Shown here in pieces: positions 7,690-17,124 of a stretch of 64,000 nucleotides of DNA. How positions within the stretch are numbered: position 1 is the first letter of the stretch; each line of letters starts with the position of its first letter. The notes under the pieces were generated by a model that was given only the letters and a program-made list of their open reading frames with translations, did no database searches and had not been told where the DNA came from. The stretch lies in NCBI RefSeq assembly GCF_946476835.1, contig NZ_CAMKWA010000010.1, positions 1 to 64,000 on the forward strand, written 5' to 3'. This DNA comes from an uncultured Neokomagataea sp. (GTDB lineage Bacteria; Pseudomonadota; Alphaproteobacteria; Acetobacterales; Acetobacteraceae). The translations under genes were made by a program, and so were the position numbers.

Positions 7690-9009
7690 ATGCCCATGCC
7701 CACTCCCTCCTTTGATCGTATGCCGCTTCGTTCTGACCAGCCGAGTGTTGGTACGGTGTTGCGTCATCGCCGTGAGGAGTTGGAGTGGCAAATCGAGGAT
7801 GTGGCACAGTGGCTGCGCATTCGGGTGCGACTGCTGGTGGCGTTAGAGGCAGATGATTTTGCTGCGTTACCCGGTGAAGCTTATGCTGTTGGTTTTGTGC
7901 GTGCGTATGCACAAGCGATGCAACTTGATGCCGCGGATTTAGTCACCCGTTTTCAGCGCGATTACCGTCGTATTGCAGGCGCGAAGACAGAGCTTGTTTT
8001 CCCGCAGGCGCAGGGGGAGCGAGGCCTTCCCCTTGGCTTGTTGATTGGGGCAGGGTTTGTCTTGGTCGTGATGGCCTATGCGGGCTGGTATCATTTTTCA
8101 TCTCATGATGAACCGATTGCAAAGCAGGTGCCATCTTTGGCAGCATTGATGCCGAACACGCCGCATTCGGTTATGACGTCACCGCAAGTTGCGTCCGTGA
8201 TGCCAGGAAGAGCACCTGCGGAAGAAAAACAAGCGGCTGTTGCTATGCCGTCGACACAGGCACCCAGCATGGGTGAAGCGCCCCCGGCGCCTGTGGTCGC
8301 TCCGCCTGTGAAGGAGCCGCCATCAGCCGTGCATGATGCTAATGCGCCAACGGCTGTTCAGGTAGCGCCTATAACAGAAAAGTCAGAAGAGGCTATGCCT
8401 CCGGAGAGTAGGTCTCCAGAGAATACAGCACCAGAATCATTGACGTCTGACTCAGAAAAAACGGATATAAAAGCACCGTTAGTCGCGGCAAATACCGTTT
8501 TGGAAGGCCAGATGGCGGTGCATGTCATTGCGCCTGTTTGGGTGCAAATTGCAGATCATACGGGACATGTCTTGGTGTCACGCGTTTTATCACAGGGTGA
8601 AACGTGGGTTGGTGATTCTGCCGGGGGTCCGTATCGTGTGTCAGTAGGCAATGCTGGTGGCGTTGTCTTTATGACGCATGATGTGGTGAGCGCTCCTTTG
8701 GGGCGGAATGGGGCAGTGCGCCGTAATATATCCGTTACGACGGATGCCGTGCAGCAGGGTGCTTTTGGGCATGGTACATTGCCGGCGGCAATACCCGTGC
8801 CAGCTGAAGATGGCGGCGCTGATAAGGCTATTCTACCGGTTACTGTGCCATTATCGCACGGGTTGACAACGGTGCGAACGTCACATGTAGCGCCTATGGT
8901 GAAGAAGGCCCCGGCACAAGAGCCTAAACACGATGTGACAACAGATGAACTCAATGCGCGCCAACTAACGGGGCAATCACCGAGCGGTGATGCATCATTA
9001 GGCCATTGA
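7690..9009 (+). CDS. RodZ-like protein: helix-turn-helix, one membrane helix, DUF4115
   Basis: About 439 residues. An N-terminal HTH_25 domain (residues about 20-85: VGTVLRHRREELEWQIEDVA to AYAVGFVRAYAQAM) is followed by a single membrane helix near residue 115-135, a long Pro/Ala-rich linker, and a DUF4115 beta domain (MAVHVIAPVWVQIADHTGHVL, about 275-340), then about 100 low-complexity residues. RodZ ties MreB filaments to the membrane for rod shape. The order resembles the alphaproteobacterial rodZ-ispG-hisS arrangement. Start: ATG 7690 or 7696; AGG at 7684-7686 favours 7696 by spacing. No mreB is in the window. Confidence 0.85.
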   Translation: MPMPTPSFDRMPLRSDQPSVGTVLRHRREELEWQIEDVAQWLRIRVRLLVALEADDFAALPGEAYAVGFVRAYAQAMQLDAADLVTRFQRDYRRIAGAKTELVFPQAQGERGLPLGLLIGAGFVLVVMAYAGWYHFSSHDEPIAKQVPSLAALMPNTPHSVMTSPQVASVMPGRAPAEEKQAAVAMPSTQAPSMGEAPPAPVVAPPVKEPPSAVHDANAPTAVQVAPITEKSEEAMPPESRSPENTAPESLTSDSEKTDIKAPLVAANTVLEGQMAVHVIAPVWVQIADHTGHVLVSRVLSQGETWVGDSAGGPYRVSVGNAGGVVFMTHDVVSAPLGRNGAVRRNISVTTDAVQQGAFGHGTLPAAIPVPAEDGGADKAILPVTVPLSHGLTTVRTSHVAPMVKKAPAQEPKHDVTTDELNARQLTGQSPSGDASLGH

Positions 9010-9108
9010 TCTGGAATAAATCATCATCCGCCTCTAAAATGGTCGGACGATTGAAGAAAACGCAGAACCTGACAGGCCCGGTCTGGTCCGGGCACGAAGA
9101 GGATTAAC

Positions 9109-10254
9109 ATGAGCAGCTACCGTCCGTATCAGTACATTGAGCGTCGTAAGTCGCGTCAAATCCACGTTGGTAAGGTTGCCGTGGGTGGTGATGCACCGAT
9201 TTCTGTACAGACGATGACCAATACGCTGACATCGGATGCACAAGCGACGATTGAGCAAATTCGTCGTGCTGAGTTGGCAGGTGTCGATATTGTTCGTGTT
9301 TCGTGTCCAGATGAAGCCAGCACGGCAGCATTGAAAGAGATCGTGCATGAAGTGAATGTGCCGATCGTCGCGGATATTCACTTCCACTATAAGCGTGCTC
9401 TTGAAGCTGCGCGCAATGGCGCAGCGTGTTTGCGTATTAATCCGGGTAATATCGGTAGTGCAGAGCGTGTGCGTGAAGTGGTGAACGCAGCACGTGAACA
9501 TAACTGTTCTATTCGTATTGGTGTGAATGCGGGCTCTTTAGAGCGCCATTTGCTTGAAAAATATGGTGAGCCAAACCCTGAAGCGTTGGTTGAGAGTGCT
9601 TTGGAGCACGCCAAAATCCTTCAGGATCATGATTTCCATGAGTTCAAGATCAGCGTTAAGGCGTCTGACGTGTTCATGGCGGTTGCAGCCTATCAGCAAC
9701 TGGCAGATTGTTGTGACCATCCGTTGCATATTGGTATTACGGAAGCAGGCTCTAAGCGTGCAGGTACGGTGAAGTCTTCGATCGGCTTGGGCAACCTGCT
9801 CTGGGCTGGCGTGGGTGACACGATGCGCGTGTCTTTGTCGGCAGCGCCGGAAGAAGAAGTGTTGGTTGGTTGGGATATTTTGAAGTCCCTTGGCCTGCGT
9901 CACCGTGGTGTGAAGATTATTTCATGCCCGTCTTGTGCGCGTCAGGGCTTTAATGTGGTTGAGACGGTTCAAACGCTGGAAGACCGTTTGCAGCATATTA
10001 AGACACCTTTGACGTTGTCGATTATCGGCTGTGTTGTGAATGGTCCGGGTGAAGCGTTGATGACGGATCTTGGCGTTACGGGCGGTGGTCAAGGCCGTCA
10101 CATGGTGTATTCAGCCGGTAAGCAAGATCACACGATGCCAGCAAAAGATATGATTGAGCATATCGTTGAGCTGGTTGAGAACAAGGTTGCAGCTATTGAA
10201 GCCGGCAAGGTTGAAGCCACAACGGCTAAGCAGATGGACCCGGCGAGCGCATAA
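9109..10254 (+). CDS. ispG: 4-hydroxy-3-methylbut-2-en-1-yl diphosphate synthase
   Basis: 381-residue [4Fe-4S] enzyme of the MEP isoprenoid pathway (also gcpE), converting ME-cPP to HMBPP. N-terminal signature [20 protein letters not shown] then [11 protein letters not shown]-barrel segment [12 protein letters not shown]; cluster ligands in [10 protein letters not shown] (near residue 273) and [10 protein letters not shown] (near residue 309). A good AGAGGA site lies 9 bases before the ATG. A perfect 6-bp GC hairpin (9076-9093) sits about 15 bases upstream in the 5' leader. The stop overlaps the hisS start (TAATG). Confidence 0.97.
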   Translation: MSSYRPYQYIERRKSRQIHVGKVAVGGDAPISVQTMTNTLTSDAQATIEQIRRAELAGVDIVRVSCPDEASTAALKEIVHEVNVPIVADIHFHYKRALEAARNGAACLRINPGNIGSAERVREVVNAAREHNCSIRIGVNAGSLERHLLEKYGEPNPEALVESALEHAKILQDHDFHEFKISVKASDVFMAVAAYQQLADCCDHPLHIGITEAGSKRAGTVKSSIGLGNLLWAGVGDTMRVSLSAAPEEEVLVGWDILKSLGLRHRGVKIISCPSCARQGFNVVETVQTLEDRLQHIKTPLTLSIIGCVVNGPGEALMTDLGVTGGGQGRHMVYSAGKQDHTMPAKDMIEHIVELVENKVAAIEAGKVEATTAKQMDPASA

Positions 10255-11507
10255 TGGCTGGTGGCATGACAGGATTACAACCGCCACGCGGGACGCATGA
10301 TCTGATTGGTGAGACGATGCGGCGGCATCGTCATGTGGTGCAAACGGCAGCGAAAGTTCTGGGGACTTACGGGTTCGAGGAATGGAGCACACCGATTTTT
10401 GAGGATACGCGCGTTTTCGCGCGGACATTGGGCGAGGCGTCTGATGTTGTGTCCAAAGAAATGTACAGCTTTGAGGACCGTGGGGGCGACAGTATTACGC
10501 TGCGCCCGGAAAATACGGCATCAATCTGCCGTGCGCTGGTGACAAATGGCTTAACGCAGTCCTTGCCGCAAAAGGCATGGTATAATGGGCCGATGTTCCG
10601 TTATGAGCGGCCGCAGAAAGGGCGTTATCGGCAGTTCCATCAAATCGGTGCCGAGCTGATTGGTGCTGATGGCCCTCTGCGCGATGCTGAAGTTATTGCG
10701 ATGGCTTTTGATGTCTTGAAGGCATTGGGGCTGGCGGATGATGTCATACTGGAACTGAATACGCTTGGTGATGTTGCCTCACGTCAGGCTTGGCGTGATG
10801 CATTGGTTGCGTATTTCCGTAAGCATGTTGACGCATTATCCGATGATAGCCGGACGCGCTTGGACGTGAATCCATTGCGGATTTTGGACAGTAAAGCGGC
10901 TCAAGATCGGGCATTATTGGATGATGCTCCGCGTTTTGCAGATTATTTGAATGAAGAATCCCAGCGTTTTTGGGATGAGCTGCGTGCTCATCTTAATGCG
11001 TTTGGTGTGCCGTTCACGGAAAACCCGCGTATTGTGCGTGGTCTGGATTACTACTCCCATACTGCTTTTGAATTTGTAACGACGAAGCTTGGTGCGCAGG
11101 GGACTGTGCTGGCCGGTGGTCGTTATGAAGGGCTGGTGGCGCAAATGGGTGGCCCGGAAACCCCTGCGATTGGCTGGGCAGGTGGCATTGAGCGTTTAGC
11201 GTTGCTGTTGGATGATGTTCCAGCCGTGCCTGCTGGTGTTGCCATCGTACCAATGGGCGATGCCGCTGTACAAAAGGCAGCATCTTTGGTGCGTGCTTTG
11301 CGTCAGGCTGGGCAGAGGGCTGAGATTGAAACACGCGGTAATATGAAAAAACGTATGGAACGTGTTGTTAAATCTGGTGCGTCTCATGCTGTTGTTCTGG
11401 GGGATGACGAAGTTGCACGCGGCGTTGTGCAATTGCGTGACCTGACGGCGCGTGAACAGCGCGAAGTTGCTTTTGATGACGTTGTACAGAGCCTGACTGG
11501 AGCCTAA
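10254..11507 (+). CDS. hisS: Histidyl-tRNA synthetase
   Basis: 417-residue class II aminoacyl-tRNA synthetase. Motif 1 region PPRGTHD at the N-terminus, motif 2 [17 protein letters not shown] near 119, histidine-binding [13 protein letters not shown] near 262, motif 3 [13 protein letters not shown] near 307, and a C-terminal HGTP anticodon-binding domain with [15 protein letters not shown]. Start ATG 10254 overlaps the ispG stop by one base; ATG 10266 is an alternative that loses four residues. It is translationally coupled to ispG and followed two bases later by prfA. Confidence 0.97.
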   Translation: MAGGMTGLQPPRGTHDLIGETMRRHRHVVQTAAKVLGTYGFEEWSTPIFEDTRVFARTLGEASDVVSKEMYSFEDRGGDSITLRPENTASICRALVTNGLTQSLPQKAWYNGPMFRYERPQKGRYRQFHQIGAELIGADGPLRDAEVIAMAFDVLKALGLADDVILELNTLGDVASRQAWRDALVAYFRKHVDALSDDSRTRLDVNPLRILDSKAAQDRALLDDAPRFADYLNEESQRFWDELRAHLNAFGVPFTENPRIVRGLDYYSHTAFEFVTTKLGAQGTVLAGGRYEGLVAQMGGPETPAIGWAGGIERLALLLDDVPAVPAGVAIVPMGDAAVQKAASLVRALRQAGQRAEIETRGNMKKRMERVVKSGASHAVVLGDDEVARGVVQLRDLTAREQREVAFDDVVQSLTGA

Positions 11508-11509
11508 TT

Positions 11510-12571
11510 GTGGCTGTTGATGACAGACTCGAGCGGATCGTCGCTCGGTCCGATGAACTTCAAGCTCTGATGGCATCGGGAGAGGCAACGGGGGAGGCTT
11601 TCACACGCCTTTCCCGTGAATATGCTGAATTGGAGCCAGTTGTGGCGTCCATTCAAGCGTATCAAACCGCTGTGGAACAAAAAGAGGGTGCGGAAGCTCT
11701 TCTCGATGATCCTGAAATGCGTGAGTTGGCGCGTGCTGAGTTAGATGAATTGCACGAAACTCTACCTGCGTTAGAGCATGCTTTGCGTTTGGCGTTGCTG
11801 CCGAAAGATGAAGCGGATGAGCGGAGTGCTATTCTGGAAATTCGTCCGGCTGCTGGTGGTGATGAAGCCGGACTTTTTGCGGCAGAAATGTTCGACGCGT
11901 ATCGTCGTTTTTCAGAGCGTAATGGTTGGCGCTTTGAGGTAATGGAATATGCGGAGAGTGAGGTTGCAGGCCTAAAAGAAGGTATGGCAACCATCTCTGG
12001 GCGTTCTGTTTTCGCGCGTTTGAAGTATGAATCCGGCGTACATCGTGTGCAACGTGTGCCGGCGACGGAAAGCCAAGGGCGTATTCATACATCGACGATT
12101 ACCGTTGCGGTTCTGCCGGAAGCAGAAGAAGTTGATGTGACGATCAATGATGATGATCTGCGCATTGATGTGTACCGTGCATCGGGCGCGGGTGGTCAGC
12201 ACGTGAACAAGACCGAAAGTGCGGTGCGGATCACACATATTCCGAGTGGTGTTGTGGTGGCGATGCAAGAAGAAAAGAGCCAGCATAAGAACCGCGCAAA
12301 AGCGATGAAGATTTTGCGTGCACGGCTCTATGAAGCGCAGCGTGCTGCGGCTCATGCAGAACGCGCGCAAGACCGTCGCTCTCAAGTCGGGACCGGGGAT
12401 CGTTCGGAGCGTATTCGGACGTATAACTTCCCACAGGGCCGGGTGACGGAGCACCGTATTAATCTAACGCTGTACAAGATTGATCGGGTTATGGCGGGTG
12501 AGTTTGATGAGGTGATTGACGCCTTAACACGTGAAGAACAGACAGCGCTTCTGGCTGATCAAGGCTATTAA
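11510..12571 (+). CDS. prfA: Peptide chain release factor 1
   Basis: 353 residues, reading UAA and UAG stops and triggering release. The anticodon-like PAT lies in [17 protein letters not shown] near residue 185, and the catalytic GGQ in [12 protein letters not shown] near residue 230, the target of PrmC methylation, whose gene lies just downstream. GTG start at 11510 with GGAG at 11499-11502. The gene is normal length and forms the end of the ispG-hisS-prfA run. It is convergent with a small minus-strand gene only two bases away, with no terminator hairpin visible between them. Confidence 0.97.
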   Translation: MAVDDRLERIVARSDELQALMASGEATGEAFTRLSREYAELEPVVASIQAYQTAVEQKEGAEALLDDPEMRELARAELDELHETLPALEHALRLALLPKDEADERSAILEIRPAAGGDEAGLFAAEMFDAYRRFSERNGWRFEVMEYAESEVAGLKEGMATISGRSVFARLKYESGVHRVQRVPATESQGRIHTSTITVAVLPEAEEVDVTINDDDLRIDVYRASGAGGQHVNKTESAVRITHIPSGVVVAMQEEKSQHKNRAKAMKILRARLYEAQRAAAHAERAQDRRSQVGTGDRSERIRTYNFPQGRVTEHRINLTLYKIDRVMAGEFDEVIDALTREEQTALLADQGY

Positions 12572-12573
12572 AT

Positions 12574-13041
12574 TTAGCTGTTAGGCAGTGCACAGACGAG
12601 TGCCGGACCGCGATGATGTGTTGCGGTCATGGCATCGTCGTAATCGACGAGGAAGAAGTCGGTGAAGTGTTGTGTCCCGACGGCTTCAAGAAGGTGGCCT
12701 TCAGGGTGATGTAAAGTCCCCGCGCTGCTGACGCTGTGTGTCTCTGGGTGGCCGTTATGGAGAATGGTAATTTCTCCACAGAGTGCGTAGTTCATGCTTG
12801 TGCGGCCCAAAGGCATGGTAATCGTCTGTGTTTCGTCCGTGTGTGATAGGTTGAGGCGAAACGTTGCGACGAGTTTTCCTTCTAAATATAAGCGCGATAT
12901 TTCAGAGATTTCCTCGGGTGCTTTGGTATCATGGACCTGAAAATTCGGGGCCGTTTGAGCATGTAGTGGTGATACGATGCTTCCAATAACGCTGCCGCCA
13001 AGAAGCATTAAGAACGGGAAGAGGGTGGTACGGTGCGTCAT
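12574..13041 (-). CDS. Small exported protein of unknown family
   Basis: 155 residues (ATG 13041; an ATG at 13050 is possible). A signal peptide is visible (hydrophobic FPFLMLLGGSVIGSIVS, likely cut after LHAQ or HAQT). The mature part has no family I recognise; it contains two cysteines (in YALCGEITIL and PALVCALPNS) that could form a periplasmic disulphide, and beta-strand-like alternation (LYLEGKLVATFRLNL). It sits between prfA and prmC, overlapping their spacing on the opposite strand, which interrupts the usual prfA-prmC adjacency. Base composition looks like its neighbours. Real coding is supported by the signal peptide and its fit between flanking stops. Confidence 0.65.
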   Translation of the reverse strand: MTHRTTLFPFLMLLGGSVIGSIVSPLHAQTAPNFQVHDTKAPEEISEISRLYLEGKLVATFRLNLSHTDETQTITMPLGRTSMNYALCGEITILHNGHPETHSVSSAGTLHHPEGHLLEAVGTQHFTDFFLVDYDDAMTATHHRGPALVCALPNS

Positions 13042-13062
13042 GGGCATCATCCTAGCAAGGTT

Positions 13063-13944
13063 ATGAGTACAGTGATTTCAAAAAACACTTTATTGCAAGA
13101 TGCATCTCATCGCCTGGAAGGTGTGGGTATAGAAGATGGGCGCTTTGAAGCGCGGCATTTATTATGCTGGGCGTTAGAATGTGATCTAACCGGTTTATTC
13201 ATGTGCACGGACGTTGCTCCGGAGGTGCAAAAGCGTTTTGAAGATGCGCTTCAGAGGCGGTTGGCGCGGGAGCCTCTGGCTTTTATTACGGGAGAGACGG
13301 GGTTTTGGACGCTGGATTTGTACACGAACCCCGCTACTTTGATTCCGCGTGGTGATAGTGAAGCATTAATTGAGGCGCTTTTGGCGCAGTCTCTGCCGCG
13401 TGATCGTTCCTTGAAAATCTTAGATTTGGGGACAGGTACGGGGTGTTTGCTTCTTTCTGCGTTGAGTGAATTTCCGCAAGCGTGGGGCTTGGGGGTGGAT
13501 TTGGCGCCTGATGCGGCGAAATTGGCGCGGCGGAATGCGGAGCGGAATGGATTGGCGCAGCGTAGTGCCTTTATGGCTGGGGATTGGGTATCTGCGCTCT
13601 CTGGGCAGTTTGATGTGATTTTTAGTAACCCTCCTTATATTGAAAGCGATGATATTGCGGCTTTAATGCCTGAAGTTGCTCAATATGAGCCGCGCCGTGC
13701 GCTTGATGGTGGGCATGATGGATTGGATGCCTATCGCTTGCTGTGTCGTGCTTTGCCTTCGCTCTTGGTTGAGCAGGGGTTGGTAATTTTTGAAATGGGT
13801 ATAGGGCAGATTGATGCGGTTTCGTCCTTTGCAGCCCAGTGTGGTTTGAAAGAAATCGCACGACATAATGATTTAGGGGGTATTGCGAGGGCACTTGTTC
13901 TGCAATTTGACGGGAAAAGCGTTGGCGCGCAGAGGGTTTTCTGA
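13063..13944 (+). CDS. prmC: Release factor glutamine N5-methyltransferase
   Basis: About 293 residues. Methylates the Gln of the GGQ motif of release factors. The N-terminal helical domain (ARHLLCWALECDLTG) is followed by the SAM-binding LDLGTGTGCLLLSAL near residue 122 and the catalytic NPPY in FSNPPYIESDDI near residue 192, both diagnostic. Start chosen at ATG 13063 (MSTVISKN); an in-frame GTG-led extension to 13033 overlaps the divergent exported gene and is less likely. The position two genes after prfA matches the partner relationship. Confidence 0.94.
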   Translation: MSTVISKNTLLQDASHRLEGVGIEDGRFEARHLLCWALECDLTGLFMCTDVAPEVQKRFEDALQRRLAREPLAFITGETGFWTLDLYTNPATLIPRGDSEALIEALLAQSLPRDRSLKILDLGTGTGCLLLSALSEFPQAWGLGVDLAPDAAKLARRNAERNGLAQRSAFMAGDWVSALSGQFDVIFSNPPYIESDDIAALMPEVAQYEPRRALDGGHDGLDAYRLLCRALPSLLVEQGLVIFEMGIGQIDAVSSFAAQCGLKEIARHNDLGGIARALVLQFDGKSVGAQRVF

Positions 13945-14161
13945 TACTGTACGGAGGTACCGAGGGTTTAGGATGCTATTTTTTAAAATAGGCTCCATTC
14001 CGTCGGCTTCTCCTGTCGCCCGTCATTTGGTTTGACCGGCGGTGAATGGACCGGCCAGTTTTATCTGGCCACAGCAAGACAGACATACGTCTTTTCGGCA
14101 ACGGCGGCATTGCTTTGGATGCAAAGTGGTGACTGCCCTCAGGAAAGTGCATCACAGTTCG
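13945..14161 (+). other. 217-base gap with hairpins upstream of the DUF4167 gene
   Basis: No gene is convincing here. Two neat hairpins are visible: GGCCAG (14053-14058) with CTGGCC (14065-14070) and CTTTG (14113-14117) with CAAAG (14122-14126). Neither is followed by a T-run. A 20-codon reading frame from ATG 13973 has a nearby purine stretch but nothing else in its favour. The region may be the promoter and a structured leader of the DUF4167 gene. Confidence 0.35.
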
Positions 14162-14683
14162 ATGAATATGAAGCGTATGAGAGGCCGGCACCATCGTTCG
14201 GGCGGCGGCGGAGCCTCCCGCAACAATGGGAATGCCCAGACCCCCTTAAATCGCAACCATGTGTTCGAGAGTAACGGCCCAGATCTTCGGGTGCGTGGTA
14301 CGGCACAGCAGCTTTTTGAAAAATACCTTCAGCTTGGTCGTGATGCGACGGGAACGGGTGACCGTATTCTGGCTGAGGCGTATTTCCAGCATGCGGAACA
14401 TTATTTCCGTATTCTGAATGCGATGAATCAAGCTGCTCAGCAGAGTCAGCAAGAGCGCAATGAGCGTCAGCAGCAACGTCAGCGTGCGTATGAAGAGCGC
14501 CGTGAGATGTCTATGCGTGACCGTGATATGCGCCATGAAGATGAGCAGCCTGGTCAGCAGCACCGTGGCGAAGGCGAGCAGCAGCATTATGCTCCTCAAC
14601 AGCAGCAACATCATCCAGAGCAGCGTGCGCATCGTCATGATGGCCATGCTTCAGAGCGTGAGATGCAGGCACCTGCTGAATAA
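14162..14683 (+). CDS. DUF4167 domain protein
   Basis: 173 residues starting MNMKRMRGRHHRSGGG: a basic Gly-rich N-terminus, then the conserved DUF4167 core (GPDLRVRGTAQQLFEKYLQLGRD, then AEAYFQHAEHYFRILN, residues about 45-90) and a long tail rich in Gln, Arg, His and Glu that is probably disordered. The family is alphaproteobacterial, unknown in function, and is often found downstream of prmC as here; the basic N-terminus suggests nucleic-acid binding (inference). The ribosome site is weak at the chosen start; ATG 14168 or 14177 would also retain the core. Confidence 0.82.
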   Translation: MNMKRMRGRHHRSGGGGASRNNGNAQTPLNRNHVFESNGPDLRVRGTAQQLFEKYLQLGRDATGTGDRILAEAYFQHAEHYFRILNAMNQAAQQSQQERNERQQQRQRAYEERREMSMRDRDMRHEDEQPGQQHRGEGEQQHYAPQQQQHHPEQRAHRHDGHASEREMQAPAE

Positions 14684-14706
14684 TTTACGTTTGTTTAGCG
14701 AATGTT

Positions 14707-14739
14707 AAAAAAACCGGCCGTTATAGGCCGGTTTTTTTA
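14707..14739. terminator. Bidirectional terminator after DUF4167 gene
   Basis: AAAAAAACCGGCC and GGCCGGTTTTTTT with a 6-nt loop: a 6-bp GC stem extended by A/T runs, between convergent genes. Confidence 0.92.
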
Positions 14740-15939
14740 TGCCTTGTTGTGGGGTTTGAGGCCGAGCATGTGAAGCATGTCAGCAAGGGTGGTACGTAAA
14801 ACAACAGGGCTATGGGAGTGTGTAATCATTGCGAGGCCCTGTTGTGAGGCTTCATGCCAGCTAACGTCATCTATCAGCAGGGATGAGCATAATTGGACGA
14901 AATCTACTGTTGTTTTGGCGATGCAGTGTTGTGTGAGGTGAGGGGGGAAATTCATGCCCTCGGCGGCGATTTCCGTCATGACACAAGGGATGCCCGCTGC
15001 GAGACTGGAGACAACTTTTCCTTTTGCGCCAGCGCCAAAACGTAACGGGGCTACAGTGAGTCGTAGGGTACTTAATGCGGCATCGAGGTCTGGAATATGG
15101 CCGTGTATTTTGAGATTGGGTGAGGTGTGTGTGTAGAGGTCGGCTGGTGGATTTTCTCCAATGATGTGAAAAATGAGGTTGGGGTGCCGCGAGTGTAACG
15201 CGGGCCAGATATTTGAAAGAAAAAATGTAACAGCGTCAGCATTGGGGCGGTGAGAAAAATTGCCAATAAAACCGATATCTTTCCGGTTGTTGAGTGACGT
15301 TTGAGGTGGTGCTGGGCGTGTTAGGGGGATGTAGTGGATGCGAGCTTGTGGTGCGAGGTTTTGAGCAATGGTGACTTCATGTTGTGAGAAAAAGAGAGTG
15401 GCATCGCAGAGTTGAAGAAGTTGGGTCTCCTGCTTTTTCGTTGCATCTGGGGTGAGGGTTTGTACGGCTTTGGGGGATGTTAGAACTTCGCGTTCTTCAC
15501 GCAGAAAATGCAGATCATGCGGCAGGAAAATGAATTTCGCATGAGATAAATAGGTTTTGAGTGTTTCAAAGAAAGTGCCACCACAGCAACTGCGGGCAAT
15601 GATGCAGGCGGAGGCGGAGGCATTGCTTAGAGCTGCAAGGCTTTCCTGAATACCGGTATGCTCTGTCGGTGGGGAAGCTCCGGAGGGAGAAAAGCAGCGT
15701 ATTCCGCGCGATGTTAAGGGGGTGTCTGGGGTGGCGTTGCGCTGTTCTGGGGATTGAAAAAAGCGCCCTAAGGCTACGAAACTGACCTTAAAACCTAATG
15801 AGGTCAGGCTATCGATGATTGCTAATGTTTCGACTGAGCCTGCATCGTGGAGTGGACGTGGGAAGTCACAATCGACAAAAACAATATGCTGCTGCCGGGA
15901 TGGGGGTGAAAAGATTTTTTGAAACAGGCGGTGCAGCAT
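14737..15939 (-). CDS. Glycosyltransferase, GT4-like (group 1)
   Basis: 400 residues with a two-Rossmann GT-B layout. The N-terminal half starts IVFVDCDFPRPLHDAGS; the C-terminal half has the donor-binding pattern GFIGNFSHRPNADAV near residue 235, then IIGENPPADL, and AAPLRFGAGAKGKVVSSLAAGIPCV near residue 320, where glycosyltransferase group 1 proteins carry their nucleotide-sugar site. Substrate cannot be told. It overlaps the terminator of the DUF4167 gene and lies 27 bases downstream of another glycosyltransferase on the same strand; the two probably form an operon for an envelope polysaccharide or glycan. An AGGAGG site precedes the ATG. Confidence 0.83.
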   Translation of the reverse strand: MLHRLFQKIFSPPSRQQHIVFVDCDFPRPLHDAGSVETLAIIDSLTSLGFKVSFVALGRFFQSPEQRNATPDTPLTSRGIRCFSPSGASPPTEHTGIQESLAALSNASASACIIARSCCGGTFFETLKTYLSHAKFIFLPHDLHFLREEREVLTSPKAVQTLTPDATKKQETQLLQLCDATLFFSQHEVTIAQNLAPQARIHYIPLTRPAPPQTSLNNRKDIGFIGNFSHRPNADAVTFFLSNIWPALHSRHPNLIFHIIGENPPADLYTHTSPNLKIHGHIPDLDAALSTLRLTVAPLRFGAGAKGKVVSSLAAGIPCVMTEIAAEGMNFPPHLTQHCIAKTTVDFVQLCSSLLIDDVSWHEASQQGLAMITHSHSPVVLRTTLADMLHMLGLKPHNKA

Positions 15940-15966
15940 GGTGACCCTCCTATGTGAAGGGTAAGT

Positions 15967-16836
15967 TTACAGAGCGCCTAAAAAACGTTCAGGCACATGC
16001 CACAGTGCCTCCCCGCTGATATGGAGGTCAAGCCGGTATCGTTCATGATGGCGAGGCAAGGTGCTGTCGGTTACGGCGTTTAAGTACTGGCGGAGTTGTG
16101 GGGTGTCGAGGGTTAGCGAGCACGGTATGACCGGAAGGCCGGCCATGGAGCGCAGCATATTTTCCCAATCCTGGTCCTGTAAGCGTTGATGTTGTCCGGC
16201 ATGCTCGGAGCACCAAGCTTGTGTACGTGTGCGGTGCAGGCGCTCAAGCCCAGCGTTGAGGTCCGCGTAGCGTGTATGGAAAAGGAACAGTGGAGCATTG
16301 AATTGTGGGGGTGCTTCCGCATGGCAGTGAAAGCCGGGTGCCCATGTAATGGGAGTGCGGATTAAAACAGGCTTGCACATGGCACTGGAAAACCGAGCAT
16401 GGCGCCGTTGAGATAAAAGTGGATGGCTGTTGTCTAAAGGTTTTTCATGCTCTGGGCGATGGATGAGATCTAAGCCAATCGCGGTGACAACGGGGCATGT
16501 ATTGGTTTGAGCAAAATGCGTTAGTGATGGGTGTAGCGCCGGGTCTGCGATTAATAGTTCATCCACATCAACGTAAATGACGCTTTCGTACCAAGAGAGA
16601 AGGCTGGCACAGAATTGGTTGATGAACTTTGTGCGCTTTTCATCATCTTGGGGCGAGCGTGGGATGTGGATGCGGTTGAAGTCGCCGATATGATCGGTTG
16701 AGCCGTCATCGGAGCCGTGATCAATGATATAGCAGGCGGAAGGCCCAACATCGCCCCCGTAATGACGGCACCATACGGGAAGATGGTGCGGTTCATTGTA
16801 GACCATGGTGACGATGGCAAGTGGTGCTCTCGACAT
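15967..16836 (-). CDS. Glycosyltransferase family 2-like protein
   Basis: 289 residues. Begins LAIVTMVYNEPHHLPVWCRHY, then IIDHGSDDGSTDHIG (GT-A donor fold, near residue 37) and the metal-binding DVDE in VIYVDVDELLIAD near residue 90. This matches the Glyco_tranf_2_4 / GT92-type group of proteins used on polysaccharides. Substrate unknown. It is the first gene of a probable two-gene unit with the downstream GT4-like gene and lies just beyond the tRNA-Met gene on the same strand. Confidence 0.78.
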   Translation of the reverse strand: MSRAPLAIVTMVYNEPHHLPVWCRHYGGDVGPSACYIIDHGSDDGSTDHIGDFNRIHIPRSPQDDEKRTKFINQFCASLLSWYESVIYVDVDELLIADPALHPSLTHFAQTNTCPVVTAIGLDLIHRPEHEKPLDNSHPLLSQRRHARFSSAMCKPVLIRTPITWAPGFHCHAEAPPQFNAPLFLFHTRYADLNAGLERLHRTRTQAWCSEHAGQHQRLQDQDWENMLRSMAGLPVIPCSLTLDTPQLRQYLNAVTDSTLPRHHERYRLDLHISGEALWHVPERFLGAL

Positions 16837-16872
16837 TTTGGTCCATGATTTAATATAATTTGGGAAGAGGAA

Positions 16873-16947
16873 TGGTAGCGGTGGACGGATTTGAACCGCC
16901 GACCAAGGGATTATGATTCCCCTGCTCTACCACTGAGCTACACCGCC
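16873..16947 (-). tRNA. tRNA-Met (anticodon CAT, elongator type)
   Basis: Read on the minus strand: acceptor GGCGGTG with CACCGCT, D arm GCTC-AGTGGTA-GAGC, anticodon arm GGGGA-ATCATAA-TCCCT with CAT in the centre, short variable loop, T arm GGCGG-TTCAAAT-CCGTC, discriminator A and encoded CCA (16873-16875). The body resembles alphaproteobacterial elongator tRNA-Met. A CAT anticodon could also belong to a lysidine-modified tRNA-Ile; the acceptor and anticodon-stem sequences favour Met. Confidence 0.92.
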
Positions 16948-17124
16948 ATTCCATGAAAGCCAGCTTGTGACCGGCTTCGAGGCGGGTTTCTAAGGGGTTA
17001 GAGGTTGTATGTCAACGGAGATATTACAGAAAAATGCATTTTTTTGGTCGTATTTTCCTAATGACTGCTGTCTGATAGAAGCGCAGTCCTTCTTTCCCTC
17101 TCGTCTCTAGGAGCTTTACGCCCC

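Noticed and set aside
13973-14035. Leader peptide before the DUF4167 gene
   Set aside because: A 20-codon frame follows a purine-rich stretch, but the peptide has no run of regulatory codons and no attenuator structure with a T-run.
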